A DNA stretch of 64,000 nt from Polynucleobacter paludilacus (GTDB taxonomy: Bacteria > Pseudomonadota > Gammaproteobacteria > Burkholderiales > Burkholderiaceae): assembly GCF_018687595.1 (NCBI RefSeq), contig NZ_CP061298.1:1054001-1118000 (forward strand), written 5' to 3'. Below are positions 27,452 through 36,656 of this stretch, in pieces; position 1 is the stretch's first letter, and each line of letters opens with the position of its first letter. The notes under the pieces are model-generated. The model was not told where the DNA came from. It saw only the letters and a program-made list of their open reading frames with translations, and searched no databases. The translations under genes and the position numbers were made by a program.

Positions 27452-30346
27452 TTAAGACGTTGCCACTACCGTCTGACGCTCAGGATCGTTGGTACCATAA
27501 CCCAGAACGACTGCAGCCTTACCGCCTTTCACCAGCTTGACAGCGCAGTACTTGAATTCTGGAATCTTACCTACAGGATCCAAAGCCGGATTGGTCATCA
27601 TATTCGCAGCTGCTTCATAGTAAGCAAATGGAATGAAGACAACGCCGCGTGGTGTGCCATCATCTCTACGCACGTGAATACCGACTTCACCACGTCGAGA
27701 CTGAACGGTAATCACATCACCTGCAGAAACGCCAAGCTGAGTCATATCTTCACCATTCATGGAGACGGTAGCCATAGGCTCAATCGCATCCAATACAGTG
27801 GCACGGCGCGTCATACTGCCGGTATGCCAATGCTCTAATTGACGACCCGTAATCAACACAAATGGATAGTCCGCATCAGGACGCTCGTTCGCAGGAATGA
27901 TATCTGCAGGGACAAGCTTCACTTTTCCATCAGCGGTTGCAAAGGCATCATCAAATACGATTGGACGACCTGGATCTTCCGGAGTTAAGCATGGATAAGT
28001 CACGCTGGACTCACGCTCCAAACGATCCCAAGTAATGCCGCTAATCGCTGCGTGCATTGCTTGACGCATTTCTTCATAAACTTCAGCCACACCCGCATCA
28101 GGACCTTGATAGTTCCAGTTCAAGCCCATGCCTTTAGCAATTTCCTGAATGATCCACAAATCCGGCTTAGCATCGCCGGGAGGATTGATTGCTTTTTTAC
28201 CCATCTGCACCATACGGTCAGTATTGCTAACCGTACCCACCTTCTCAGGCCAAGCGCTAGCTGGCAGAACTACGTCCGCAAGCAAGGCTGTCTCAGTCAT
28301 GAAAATGTCTTGTACAACTAAATGCTCTAAAGAAGCCAAAGCATGACGGGCATGATTCAAATCAGGATCGCTCATCGCAGGGTTCTCACCCTCGACATAC
28401 ATGCCGCGAATCTTATCTGGATCGCTATCAGGCGCAGTAATCTTGTGCATGATCTCAACCACGGTATAACCAGGCTTCTTATCTAATGGAGTGTCCCAGA
28501 ACTTCTCGAACCAAGTGTGCGCGGCTTCGTTATCAACCCGCTGATAGTTCGGGAACATCATGGGGATCAAGCCAGCATCACTCGCACCCTGCACATTGTT
28601 TTGACCACGCAGTGGATGCAAGCCAGAGCCTGGCTTACCAATCTGACCGGTAATACTGACCAAAGCAATTAAGCAACGGGCGTTATCGGTGCCGTGAACG
28701 TGCTGGCTAATACCCATACCCCACAGAATCATGGCTGACTTCGTCGTTGCGAACTCACGGGCCACTTCACGCAAGAGTTCTGGTGGAATGCCACAAATTG
28801 GAGCCATTGCTTCTGGGCTGTAACCCTTGATGTTTTCTTTGAGGGCTTCGTAGTTATTAGCGCGATCATTCAAGAATTTTTGATCCACTAAGCCTTCTTC
28901 AATGATCGTGTAAATCATGGCATTGAGCATCGCCACATCAGTATCCGGCTTGAATTGCAACTTCCGCCAAGCGTGTTTGCTGATCTCGGTCATACGGGGA
29001 TCAGCCAGAACAATCTTAGCGCCGCGTTTGGCGGCATTCTTAAACCACGTTGCTGCCACTGGGTGGTTTGCAGTTGGGTTTGAGCCAATCAACAAAATCA
29101 TGGTTGAATGCTCAACATCATTCACCTGGTTGCTAACCGCGCCAGAACCAACACCTTCCAGCAAAGCAGCCACTGAGGACGCATGGCATAAGCGTGTGCA
29201 ATGGTCGACGTTATTGCTACCGAATCCAGTACGCACTAATTTTTGGAAAAGATAGGCCTCTTCGTTACTACCCTTTGCAGAACCAAATCCTGCCAATACT
29301 TTATTACCGTATTGGTCTTTAAGTTTCTTGAGGCCGCCGGATGCAAAGGCTAAGGCCTCTTCCCAGGTGGCTTCACGGAAGATCTCTGACCAGTTCTGTG
29401 GATCTTGAGTCGCAGTTTCATCTTTAGGTACGCCTGCTTTACGAATCAGCGGCTTAGTTAAACGCTGAGGACTATGAATGTAGTCCATGCCAAAGCGTCC
29501 TTTAACGCAAAGACGCTCGTGGTTGGCTGGGCCATCACGACCCTCTACGCTGACGATCTTGTCATCTTTAACGTTATAGGTAATCTGGCAACCGACGCCA
29601 CAGAATGGACAGACTGAATCCACCTTCGCATCGACGGTTTGTGAGCCAATCAAACCCTTAGGCATCAATGCACCAGTTGGGCAAGCCTGCACACACTCTC
29701 CGCAACCCACGCAGGTACTATCACCCATAGGGTCATTCAAGTCAAATACGATCTCACTATGGTGACCACGATTGGCATAACCAATCACATCATTAACCTG
29801 CTCTTCGCGACAAGCACGCACGCAACGATTACATTGAATACAGGCATCCAGATTGACTGCCATCGCTGGGTGTGAGTAATCCGCACCCACCTGCTCACGG
29901 CGGATCGCCTTGAGTTCAGGACGTACTGTCACGTCCATCCGGGTAGCCCAAGTACTGAGTTCACCGTGCTGCTGCTTTTGCTCCTCTGCGGGAGTGTCTC
30001 CTACCCATTTAAATCCTTCGTCCGGCATATCGGAGAGCAACATCTCCAAAACCAGTTTTTGACTCTTGACTGCGCGCTCACTTTTGGCCTTGACTTCCAT
30101 GCCAGCAGTTGCACTGCGGCAGCAGCTAGGGGCCAAGGTGCGCTCGCCATTAATTTCGACAACGCAAGCACGGCAGTTACCGTCTGCGCGATAGCCATCT
30201 TTAAAGCACAGATGGGGAATATCAATGCCGTGGCGCTTAGCCGCTTTGAGAATGGTCTCACCTTCGTATGAAACGATGGTCTGGCCGTCGAGCTTGAACT
30301 CGACGGTTTGTAGTTGGAGTTCTTTTGGATTGGTTGGTGCGTTCAT
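27452..30346 (-). CDS. fdsA: NAD-linked formate dehydrogenase, molybdenum catalytic (alpha) subunit
   Basis: 964 residues, soluble FdsA type. An N-terminal [2Fe-2S] domain (CFKDGYRADGNCRACVVEINGE) comes first, then a NuoG-like region. Two [4Fe-4S] clusters (CIQCNRCVRACREEQ and CVGCGECVQACPTG) and a further cluster (CPFCGVGCQITYN) precede the molybdopterin domains. Cys387-His388 in CTRLCHASS is the expected Mo ligand and partner, so this is a Cys, not selenocysteine, enzyme. Oxidises formate to CO2 with NAD+ through the fused partner subunit upstream. No fdsC/fdhD sulfuration gene lies nearby. Confidence 0.94.
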   Translation of the reverse strand: MNAPTNPKELQLQTVEFKLDGQTIVSYEGETILKAAKRHGIDIPHLCFKDGYRADGNCRACVVEINGERTLAPSCCRSATAGMEVKAKSERAVKSQKLVLEMLLSDMPDEGFKWVGDTPAEEQKQQHGELSTWATRMDVTVRPELKAIRREQVGADYSHPAMAVNLDACIQCNRCVRACREEQVNDVIGYANRGHHSEIVFDLNDPMGDSTCVGCGECVQACPTGALMPKGLIGSQTVDAKVDSVCPFCGVGCQITYNVKDDKIVSVEGRDGPANHERLCVKGRFGMDYIHSPQRLTKPLIRKAGVPKDETATQDPQNWSEIFREATWEEALAFASGGLKKLKDQYGNKVLAGFGSAKGSNEEAYLFQKLVRTGFGSNNVDHCTRLCHASSVAALLEGVGSGAVSNQVNDVEHSTMILLIGSNPTANHPVAATWFKNAAKRGAKIVLADPRMTEISKHAWRKLQFKPDTDVAMLNAMIYTIIEEGLVDQKFLNDRANNYEALKENIKGYSPEAMAPICGIPPELLREVAREFATTKSAMILWGMGISQHVHGTDNARCLIALVSITGQIGKPGSGLHPLRGQNNVQGASDAGLIPMMFPNYQRVDNEAAHTWFEKFWDTPLDKKPGYTVVEIMHKITAPDSDPDKIRGMYVEGENPAMSDPDLNHARHALASLEHLVVQDIFMTETALLADVVLPASAWPEKVGTVSNTDRMVQMGKKAINPPGDAKPDLWIIQEIAKGMGLNWNYQGPDAGVAEVYEEMRQAMHAAISGITWDRLERESSVTYPCLTPEDPGRPIVFDDAFATADGKVKLVPADIIPANERPDADYPFVLITGRQLEHWHTGSMTRRATVLDAIEPMATVSMNGEDMTQLGVSAGDVITVQSRRGEVGIHVRRDDGTPRGVVFIPFAYYEAAANMMTNPALDPVGKIPEFKYCAVKLVKGGKAAVVLGYGTNDPERQTVVATS

Positions 30347-30383
30347 ATTCTGTCTCTTCCCGTTTTTTCTTTAAGTAACTTCC

Positions 30384-32186
30384 TTATGCGACTTCATTCG
30401 GGAAATATTTATTAGTGCAACGAATTGGATTGGGGGCCGCTTGACCTAAACCACAGATCGAAGCATCGACCATCACCGTAGCGAGATCTTCTAAAGTACT
30501 TTGATCCCAGGATTTGGCTTCCATGAGTTGGGCTGCTTTACCAGTTCCAACGCGGCAAGGCGTACATTGACCACAGCTCTCGTGTTCGAAGAAGCGCATC
30601 ACATTAAGAGCTACATCACGTGCACGATCTTTATCACTAAACACCACTACTGCAGCGGAACCAATGAAGCAACCATAAGGTTGCAAGGTGTCAAAGTCGA
30701 GTGGAATGTCATTCATAGTGGCTGGCAAGATACCGCCCGATGCGCCGCCAGGCAAGTAACCATAGAAAGTGTGACCGTCTTGCATACCGCCACAGTAATC
30801 ATCAATCAGTTGCTGAATCGTGATACCAGCTGGAGCCAATTTGACACCAGGGTAGTTCACGCGTCCGCTGACGCTAAAGCTGCGCAAACCTTTACGCCCG
30901 TTTAAACCAAAGGCACTGAACCAATCAGGGCCACGTTGCACAATATCGCGCACCCAGTAGAGGGTTTCCATATTGTGCTCAAGGGTTGGGCGACCAAATA
31001 AACCAATTTGAGCAATGTATGGAGGACGCATCCGTGGCTCACCACGTTTACCTTCAATACTCTCGATCATGGCGGATTCTTCACCGCAGATGTATGCACC
31101 AGCGCCACGACGCAATTCAATTAATGGCAACTTGCAAGGCGGATTGGCTTTAAGCTTCTCCAGCTCGGCTTCGAGCAATTCTCTGCAACCATGATATTCA
31201 TCGCGCAGGTAGATATAGCAAGCATCAATTCCGACGACTTGCGCCGCTACCAATAAACCTTCTAGGAAGCGATGGGGATCGCGCTCTAAATAAGTGCGGT
31301 CCTTAAATGTTCCGGGCTCACCTTCGTCGATGTTTACTGCCATCAATCTTGGGGCTGGATAATCTTTCACAATGCGCCACTTACGACCCGCTGGGAAACC
31401 AGCGCCACCAAGACCGCGCAGGCCTGAGTTTTCCATGGCCTTAATTACGCTCTCAATGCTGTGCTTACCTTCAGCAACTTCTTTAGCTAGTACATAACCA
31501 CCTTTAGCCTTGTAAGCCTCAAAGCCTACATAGTTTGGCGACAGCAATTGATCGGCTCCTTTTGGAGAAACGCTCTTCTCCGCCAACGCTGCAGGATCAA
31601 ATTGAGCATCATCACGCGCCATTGGCTGTGTGACCATATCGTTTTTCACGGCAGCAGTGATTTTGTCCAGAGTTGCAAATAAGACCGGATGTTGATGTAC
31701 AACTGCGATAGGAGCTTGCTCACAGCGACCCACGCAAGGCGCTGGAATGACCTTCACTTTGGGGTTGCCTAAAAGGCTAGGCAATTTTTCAAGGAGATTT
31801 TTAGCCCCTGCTAATTCACAAGAAACACCGTCACAAACACGTACGGTGATATCAGCTACTGGATCATCTCCACGTACGACTTCAAAGTGATGATAGAAAG
31901 TCGCAACTTCGTAGACTTCCGACATTGGAATATTCATCTCTTTAGCAAGAGCGGTCAGATGACGATCATGCAAGGCACGATATTCATCGTTGAGCTTATG
32001 GAGGTATTCAATTAAAAGATCGCGGCGATGTGGTGCATTGCCAATCAACATCCGTACCTCTTGCAAAGAACTGTCGTCGGCTTGACGGCCCTTCAATTTA
32101 CTTTTGCGGCGAATGGTTTCTCTTAGATCATCGGCCGTTGCAATGGCGACGGCTTTGACTGCGTCAGAGGGCTTTGGATGATTCAT
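30384..32186 (-). CDS. Formate dehydrogenase NAD-binding subunit, NuoE-NuoF (FdsG-FdsB) fusion
   Basis: 600 residues. Residues about 35-195 are a thioredoxin-like [2Fe-2S] NuoE/FdsG domain (ATFYHHF, then CDGVSCELAGA and APCVGRCEQAP). From about 215 it is NuoF/FdsB: FMN and NAD motif GLGGAGFPAGRKWRIVK, NIDEGEPGTFKDR, GAYICGEESAMIESIEG, and the [4Fe-4S] site ESCGQCTPCRVGTG near the end. In many relatives FdsG and FdsB are separate; the fusion resembles HoxF. First gene of the operon; 37 bp from fdsA. Confidence 0.9.
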   Translation of the reverse strand: MNHPKPSDAVKAVAIATADDLRETIRRKSKLKGRQADDSSLQEVRMLIGNAPHRRDLLIEYLHKLNDEYRALHDRHLTALAKEMNIPMSEVYEVATFYHHFEVVRGDDPVADITVRVCDGVSCELAGAKNLLEKLPSLLGNPKVKVIPAPCVGRCEQAPIAVVHQHPVLFATLDKITAAVKNDMVTQPMARDDAQFDPAALAEKSVSPKGADQLLSPNYVGFEAYKAKGGYVLAKEVAEGKHSIESVIKAMENSGLRGLGGAGFPAGRKWRIVKDYPAPRLMAVNIDEGEPGTFKDRTYLERDPHRFLEGLLVAAQVVGIDACYIYLRDEYHGCRELLEAELEKLKANPPCKLPLIELRRGAGAYICGEESAMIESIEGKRGEPRMRPPYIAQIGLFGRPTLEHNMETLYWVRDIVQRGPDWFSAFGLNGRKGLRSFSVSGRVNYPGVKLAPAGITIQQLIDDYCGGMQDGHTFYGYLPGGASGGILPATMNDIPLDFDTLQPYGCFIGSAAVVVFSDKDRARDVALNVMRFFEHESCGQCTPCRVGTGKAAQLMEAKSWDQSTLEDLATVMVDASICGLGQAAPNPIRCTNKYFPNEVA

Positions 32187-32218
32187 ATTGTGCGGTCTTT
32201 AATAAATTAATTTGTGGC

Positions 32219-32248
32219 GCAATTTTCGCGATTTTTCACAAAAATTGC
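32219..32248. promoter_or_regulatory. Inverted repeat upstream of the formate dehydrogenase operon
   Basis: 8-bp arms GCAATTTT (32219-32226) and AAAATTGC (32241-32248) with a 14-bp AT-rich centre, about 35-60 bp before the fused subunit start. It may be an operator or part of the promoter; no known regulator motif is recognised. Confidence 0.3.
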
Positions 32249-32362
32249 TGTGCATATGCGAATTATTGCCGATATGTGACAGGTTTGTCAGAATTGGCAT
32301 TTTTTTGTGGCCTTCATCTTTATTGCTGCCAAAAGATGAGCCATAAAAACTAGGGTTAACCC

Positions 32363-32587
32363 TTAAAGCAGAGAAGGTCTTGGCTGGTCACCCGGGGGAT
32401 TGGAATAGTCGATATTTCGCTCATTAACCCGATCTTTGAAACAACGGTCATAGCCGGGTGAGCCGACTTGCCAACCAATCGAGGTGCAATCCTCTTTAGC
32501 GGCAGATTCCACCGTGCCGCAAGCGCCTAAACAAAGGCACAAAGCTAGAGGGGTCAATATGAGGAGGCGAACTGAGAATGTCTTCAT
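32363..32587 (-). CDS. Small hypothetical lipoprotein
   Basis: 74 residues from the ATG at 32587 (MKTFSVRLLIL). Signal with lipobox CLGACG puts the lipidated Cys near residue 23. The mature part has two further Cys (DCTSIGW and YDRCFKDRVNERN), possibly a disulfide. Family not recognised. It sits between the xdhC-like gene (9 bp) and the formate dehydrogenase promoter region. Confidence 0.6.
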   Translation of the reverse strand: MKTFSVRLLILTPLALCLCLGACGTVESAAKEDCTSIGWQVGSPGYDRCFKDRVNERNIDYSNPPGDQPRPSLL

Positions 32588-32596
32588 AGGCAAAGT

Positions 32597-33607
32597 CTAC
32601 TCGAAATTAAAGATGTCTTTTGCATAACTGACTTGTGAGGACTGTGGCAGAGTGACTCCATTCTTGACTGCCAATATTTCAGCCATCACGCTCACCGCTA
32701 CCTCTGGGGGCGTCTTGCTACCAATGTAAATTCCTACCGGGCCTTTGAGTTTAGCAATGGACTCTTCAGAGTGTCCAAAATGCTCAATCATCCTTTGGCG
32801 TCTAGCATCGCTATTTCTGCGTGAACCAATCGCACCAACATAAAAGGCTTCGGTTTGCAAAGCATCTAATAAGGCAAGGTCATCTAACTTGGGGTCATGG
32901 GTTAGGGCGACCACACAACTGCGACTGTCGAGCTTCATCTCTTGAACTAGATCATCGGGCATCTCTGAGCTGAGCGTTATACCAGGGAGCTTCCAGCTGC
33001 TACGGTACTCTTCACGGGGATCACAGATGGTCACGCTAAAGCCATTAAATAAGGCCATGGTTGCCAGATACTCTGATAGCTGACCGGCACCGATAATGAG
33101 CATGCGGTATTCAGGTCCAAAGGTGTTACTGAGTACCGTCTCATTAATTGACAGCGCTTCAGGCTGAGCAATCACCTTCAAAGTGACTGTACCTGTTTTG
33201 AGTTCCGTCTCACGCGCAACCAGCTTGCCATCAGTTAACTCGTTGATGAGTTTTGCTAATGGTTCTATATCGACATTGAACTCAAGCAGGATCTCTAGAG
33301 TGCCGCCACAAGGTAAACCAAAACGATGGGCCTCATCTGCTGTCACACCATATTTAAGAAATTGGGGTGCACTTTGCTGGTCGAGCGGAAAATGCTGAAG
33401 CCCACTGTAGTTCCGAATCAGATCATCCTCAATGCAACCACCTGAGACACTACCAACCACGCTTCCATCTTCGCATAAGGCCATGATTGATCCCACGGGC
33501 CGAGGGGATGAACCCCAGGTTCTCACTACAGTTGCTAGCAGCGCTTTTTTACCGGCGCGTCTCCAATCAAGCAGTGCTCTCAATACGATGAGGTCTAGAT
33601 TTTCCAT
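32597..33607 (-). CDS. XdhC family molybdenum-cofactor maturase
   Basis: 336 residues. The N-terminal XdhC/CoxI domain reads ATVVRTWGSSPRPVGSIMAL and SVSGGCIEDDLIR. The C-terminal Rossmann domain has LIIGAGQLSEYLATMA and later VGAIGSRRN and GPVGIYIGSKTPPEVAVSVMAEI. Members bind sulfurated Mo cofactor and insert it into xanthine-dehydrogenase-type enzymes. Here the next gene is a MocA-like cytidylyltransferase; the IorAB-like hydroxylase at 55-58 kb is a possible client. Confidence 0.88.
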   Translation of the reverse strand: MENLDLIVLRALLDWRRAGKKALLATVVRTWGSSPRPVGSIMALCEDGSVVGSVSGGCIEDDLIRNYSGLQHFPLDQQSAPQFLKYGVTADEAHRFGLPCGGTLEILLEFNVDIEPLAKLINELTDGKLVARETELKTGTVTLKVIAQPEALSINETVLSNTFGPEYRMLIIGAGQLSEYLATMALFNGFSVTICDPREEYRSSWKLPGITLSSEMPDDLVQEMKLDSRSCVVALTHDPKLDDLALLDALQTEAFYVGAIGSRRNSDARRQRMIEHFGHSEESIAKLKGPVGIYIGSKTPPEVAVSVMAEILAVKNGVTLPQSSQVSYAKDIFNFE

Positions 33608-33630
33608 AGCAGGAAATAATAATCCGATTT

Positions 33631-34299
33631 CTAGACGCTATTGGAATTCGGGAGACTGAAGATCAGGCCCATCTTTGTAGAGAGTGTTTTGAGATCTTCG
33701 GGTGTATCCAGGTCTACCACGTAGTGATCGTTTTGAGTTTGCCACTGATAGACCAACTCAGGATGTTGATCCATAAAATTACGGCACACCATTTCTGCTC
33801 CGGACGCCAAAATGGTTTTCATGACAGAACCACTCAACATAATAGGGTTGCCTCGTTGCCCATTAAACATTGGCAAAATAATCTCGCCAGTAGTTCTTTT
33901 CTTGAAAGTGGCAATCAACGCTTTGATATCTTGAGAGTCAATGAAGGGCTGATCAGACAGTGCCATGATCACTGCATCAAAATCACTCCCCAAGGTTTCT
34001 ATCCCTACTCGGACTGATGTAGCTTGCCCCTTATCCGCATGCGTATTTCGTATCACTCGCATTGGATATAGCACCTTTAATGTCTCCAGCTCGCGCTCTA
34101 CAGCCAGATGGTGATGACCACTCACTACCACGACTGCATCAACGCCGGCCTCTGTTAAAGCAATCAGCTGTCTTTGCAACAGTGTCTGGCCATCAAGCTG
34201 AATAAGGCACTTCGGGATATTGCCCATCCGACTACCCTCGCCTGCAGCCAGTAATACGGCGCAGACTCGAATCTGGGCATAAGGCTTACTTTGGGTCAT
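33631..34299 (-). CDS. MocA-type nucleotidyltransferase (molybdenum cofactor cytidylyltransferase)
   Basis: 222 residues from the ATG at 34299; a longer frame starts inside a terminator hairpin and is rejected. NTP-transferase signature VLLAAGEGSRMGNIPKCL, metal-binding VIMALSDQPFID and GNPIML match MocA/MobA-like enzymes. Expected to convert Mo-molybdopterin into the cytosine dinucleotide form needed by xanthine-oxidase-family enzymes, which fits its place 23 bp before the XdhC-like gene. Confidence 0.82.
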   Translation of the reverse strand: MTQSKPYAQIRVCAVLLAAGEGSRMGNIPKCLIQLDGQTLLQRQLIALTEAGVDAVVVVSGHHHLAVERELETLKVLYPMRVIRNTHADKGQATSVRVGIETLGSDFDAVIMALSDQPFIDSQDIKALIATFKKRTTGEIILPMFNGQRGNPIMLSGSVMKTILASGAEMVCRNFMDQHPELVYQWQTQNDHYVVDLDTPEDLKTLSTKMGLIFSLPNSNSV

Positions 34300-34315
34300 G
34301 AGGTCCGAGTGGATA

Positions 34316-34340
34316 GTAAAACAGCCCAAAGCGGGCTGTT
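34316..34340 (-). terminator. Rho-independent terminator after the peroxiredoxin gene
   Basis: 8-bp perfect stem AACAGCCC (34320-34327) and GGGCTGTT (34333-34340) with a 5-base loop, running into TTTT on the minus strand. Separates the peroxiredoxin transcript from the MocA/XdhC genes. Confidence 0.75.
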
Positions 34341-34349
34341 ATTGGATGC

Positions 34350-35006
34350 TTACTTAGGCTGCTTCACAATTCGTAAATAAGGCTTTGGCGCTTTCCATCC
34401 CTCAGGAAACAGAGTCTTCGCATCCTCATCCGAAACAGAGCCCGCGATGATGACATCGTCACCATGATTCCAGTTCACAGGTGTAGCAACTTTATGTTTG
34501 GCAGTCAACTGAATCGAATCGAGTGCGCGCAGAATCTCATTAAAGTTACGACCAGTAGTCATTGGGTAAGTCATGGTCAGCTTAATCTTCTTATCAGGAC
34601 CAACAATGAATACCGATCGCACGGTAGCATTTGTTGCCGCAGTTCTGCCATCAGAAGCCACGTCACCCGCTGGCAACATGTTGTACAACTTAGCAACGGC
34701 TAAATCCGTATCACCAATCATGGGGTACTTGACTGCATGGCCTTGGGTCTCTTCAATATCTTTTGCCCAGCCACTATGGTTTTCAACTGGATCAATCGAC
34801 AAACCAATCAGCTTGGTATTGCGCTTAGTGAACTCTTCCTCGATCTTCGCCATATAACCCAATTCAGTGGTACATACCGGCGTGAAATCTTTTGGATGAG
34901 AAAACAAAATCGCATAAGAATCGCCGATCCAGTGATGGAAGTCGATCTCGCCATGGGTAGTCTTGGCTTTGAAGTTTGGGGCAATATCATTAATTCTGAG
35001 GGACAT
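34350..35006 (-). CDS. 1-Cys peroxiredoxin (Prx6/AhpC-TSA family)
   Basis: 218 residues. The peroxidatic Cys is in FTPVCTTELG near residue 45; no conserved resolving Cys is seen, and the long C-terminal domain (TPVNWNHGDDVIIAGSVSDEDA) is typical of 1-Cys Prx6-like enzymes. Reduces peroxides in the cytoplasm. Transcribed alone by the look of the terminator downstream and 112 bp upstream gap. Confidence 0.93.
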   Translation of the reverse strand: MSLRINDIAPNFKAKTTHGEIDFHHWIGDSYAILFSHPKDFTPVCTTELGYMAKIEEEFTKRNTKLIGLSIDPVENHSGWAKDIEETQGHAVKYPMIGDTDLAVAKLYNMLPAGDVASDGRTAATNATVRSVFIVGPDKKIKLTMTYPMTTGRNFNEILRALDSIQLTAKHKVATPVNWNHGDDVIIAGSVSDEDAKTLFPEGWKAPKPYLRIVKQPK

Positions 35007-35118
35007 ACGATCTCCAGGTCACAAATACTAAAAATTCACTTTACTATAAATTGAAAAGCGCTTCATGCCGCTTTGCTTATACCTTTAGATTAATAAATCA
35101 TACAAGTCTGAGTAAGGC

Positions 35119-35898
35119 CTATGGTTGATTACCAGGCAGACTATAGCCATTTTGGATCAGAATCTGTCTTGCCTGAGTAGATTGCATAAATTGGTAAAGA
35201 TCGCTGGCCTCTGGCGGCGCACCCTTAATCAAGACCATTCTTTGTTTAATTGGGGTATATGAGGTTTCCTCAAGCACTAGATAACTCGTATCTTTTACAA
35301 GCTCAGGCGACTTGGCGAGTGATAAGGCGGTAAAACCCAGATCGGCGGCACCAGTCGAGACAAACATCGTTGCCATGCCAATATTGTCTGCATAGACCAG
35401 TTTATCTTTCGCAACATCCCAAAGACCTACTGCCTTGAGATACTCCACTGCCGCTCTGCCATAAGGTGCAAGCTCGGGCTTAGCAATCGCAATCTTATTG
35501 GCCTTAGCAATGACTCTTGCTAGCTCAGTTTTATCTGTATTGAGTTTGATGCCACTAGAGTTCTTGGTCAACATCACTAACTTACCAATGGCATAGACTT
35601 TACCTGCATCGACTGTCTTGCCATTTCTATAAAGCTCAAGTGGATAACTTTCATCTGCAGAAATGAAGACATTGAATGGAGCGCCATTCATGATTTGAGA
35701 GGCAAAGTTACCGGATGAGCCGTAGGTGATTCGCATTTCTGGTTTGCCGCTAGCAATGAATGCACTGTTAATCGCAGCAAATGCATCTTTCAGATTAGCA
35801 GCGACGGCTACCGAAGTGGTTTGTGCTGATATGGGATTACTTAGCAGTAAGCAAAAAGACAAAACCCCTAAGCACTTGCCGATCAAAAAAGATTTCAT
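35119..35898 (-). CDS. modA: Molybdate ABC transporter substrate-binding protein
   Basis: 259 residues with a signal peptide at about 1-25 (cut near PISA-Q). ModA features: VAVAANLKDAFAAI, ITYGSSGNFASQIMNGAPFNVFISAD and APYGRAAVEYLKAVGLW. Binds molybdate or tungstate in the periplasm. No modB or modC adjoins it on either side: downstream is a peroxiredoxin and upstream is the island edge. Either the permease genes lie elsewhere or an operon was broken here. Two other molybdenum-related genes lie within 2 kb. Confidence 0.92.
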   Translation of the reverse strand: MKSFLIGKCLGVLSFCLLLSNPISAQTTSVAVAANLKDAFAAINSAFIASGKPEMRITYGSSGNFASQIMNGAPFNVFISADESYPLELYRNGKTVDAGKVYAIGKLVMLTKNSSGIKLNTDKTELARVIAKANKIAIAKPELAPYGRAAVEYLKAVGLWDVAKDKLVYADNIGMATMFVSTGAADLGFTALSLAKSPELVKDTSYLVLEETSYTPIKQRMVLIKGAPPEASDLYQFMQSTQARQILIQNGYSLPGNQP

Positions 35899-35928
35899 GG
35901 AAGCTTAGGGGGTCTGATTAATTGAATG

Positions 35929-35942
35929 TGGCGGAAGGGGCG
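35929..35942 (-). repeat. Left island edge: copy of the tRNA-Ser(GGA) 3' end (candidate att site)
   Basis: The 14 bases TGGCGGAAGGGGCG are identical to 41704-41717, the last 14 bases of tRNA-Ser(GGA) including CCA. After a 4-base gap the match resumes with TCGAA. The same orientation makes it a direct repeat spanning 5.8 kb of AT-rich accessory DNA, as expected of integration at a tRNA 3' end. Confidence 0.6.
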
Positions 35943-36552
35943 TCGAATAGAGCCCATGTATGGCTTTAGACTAACTGATACATGGTTATAGGCTTTAGAC
36001 AACCTCAAATCCCTGTTTTTAATAATTAAATTTGATATTACTTAAGTAATAACTTTTTATCAATCGTCTTAATGAACTGCTGTCAATTTAGGTCCACTAC
36101 CAAAGAGAGTTTTTCTATAGTAAATCATTGCAGCAACATGGGTTGATTTTGTATTATTTGGGGTACTTGGGTTTGGGGTGCTGGTGGTCTGTAACCTAAA
36201 GCGCTATGCGGCCTGACATGGTTGTAATGCTTAACCCACTCCCCCACGATGATCTGGGCTTCTTTTAAGCTATAGAAGATCTCCCCATCCAAAAGATTGT
36301 CTCTAAAGGTGCCGTTAAAGCTTTCACAAAAGCCATTCTCCCAAGGGCTGCCCGGTTCAATGTAGGCTGTCTTTACTCCAATGCCAGATAACCAACTACG
36401 CAGCTCTTTAGCAATAAATTCTGGGCCATTATCACTTCGGATGTGCTCGGGGATGCCGTGAGTAATCATGGCGTTGGCCAGTTGTTCAATCACTTGGATT
36501 GAGCCAATTCGTCTAGCGCAGTGGATCGTTAAACACTTTCTACTGAACTCAT

Positions 36553-36576
36553 GACCAAAGGAAATCCCTTTAGGGA
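36553..36576 (-). repeat. Palindromic micro-element, copy B (24 bp, in frame in orfB)
   Basis: Element read on the minus strand: TCCC, loop TAAA, GGGA, then TTTCC, three bases, GGTC. Deleting it restores ATT-GAT-GAG, i.e. the expected MIDEFSRK of the transposase, so the junctions are exact. It adds eight codons without a stop. Confidence 0.75.
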
Positions 36577-36633
36577 CAATCATGGTCAGCATCCGGATCT
36601 TGCCACCATAAGCGTCCCTGATAAAGACAAAGT

Positions 36634-36656
36634 GACCGAAGGAAATCCCTATGGGA
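36634..36656 (-). repeat. Palindromic micro-element, copy A (23 bp, frameshifting orfB)
   Basis: Same pattern with a 3-base loop (TCCC ATA GGGA TTTCC TTC GGTC), one base shorter than the others. Deleting it restores AGT-TAT-GAC-TTT, the expected SYDF. The missing base is what breaks the reading frame. Confidence 0.75.

Noticed and set aside
34300..34329. TTG-started extension of the MocA-like protein
   Set aside because: It would begin inside the terminator hairpin of the peroxiredoxin gene.
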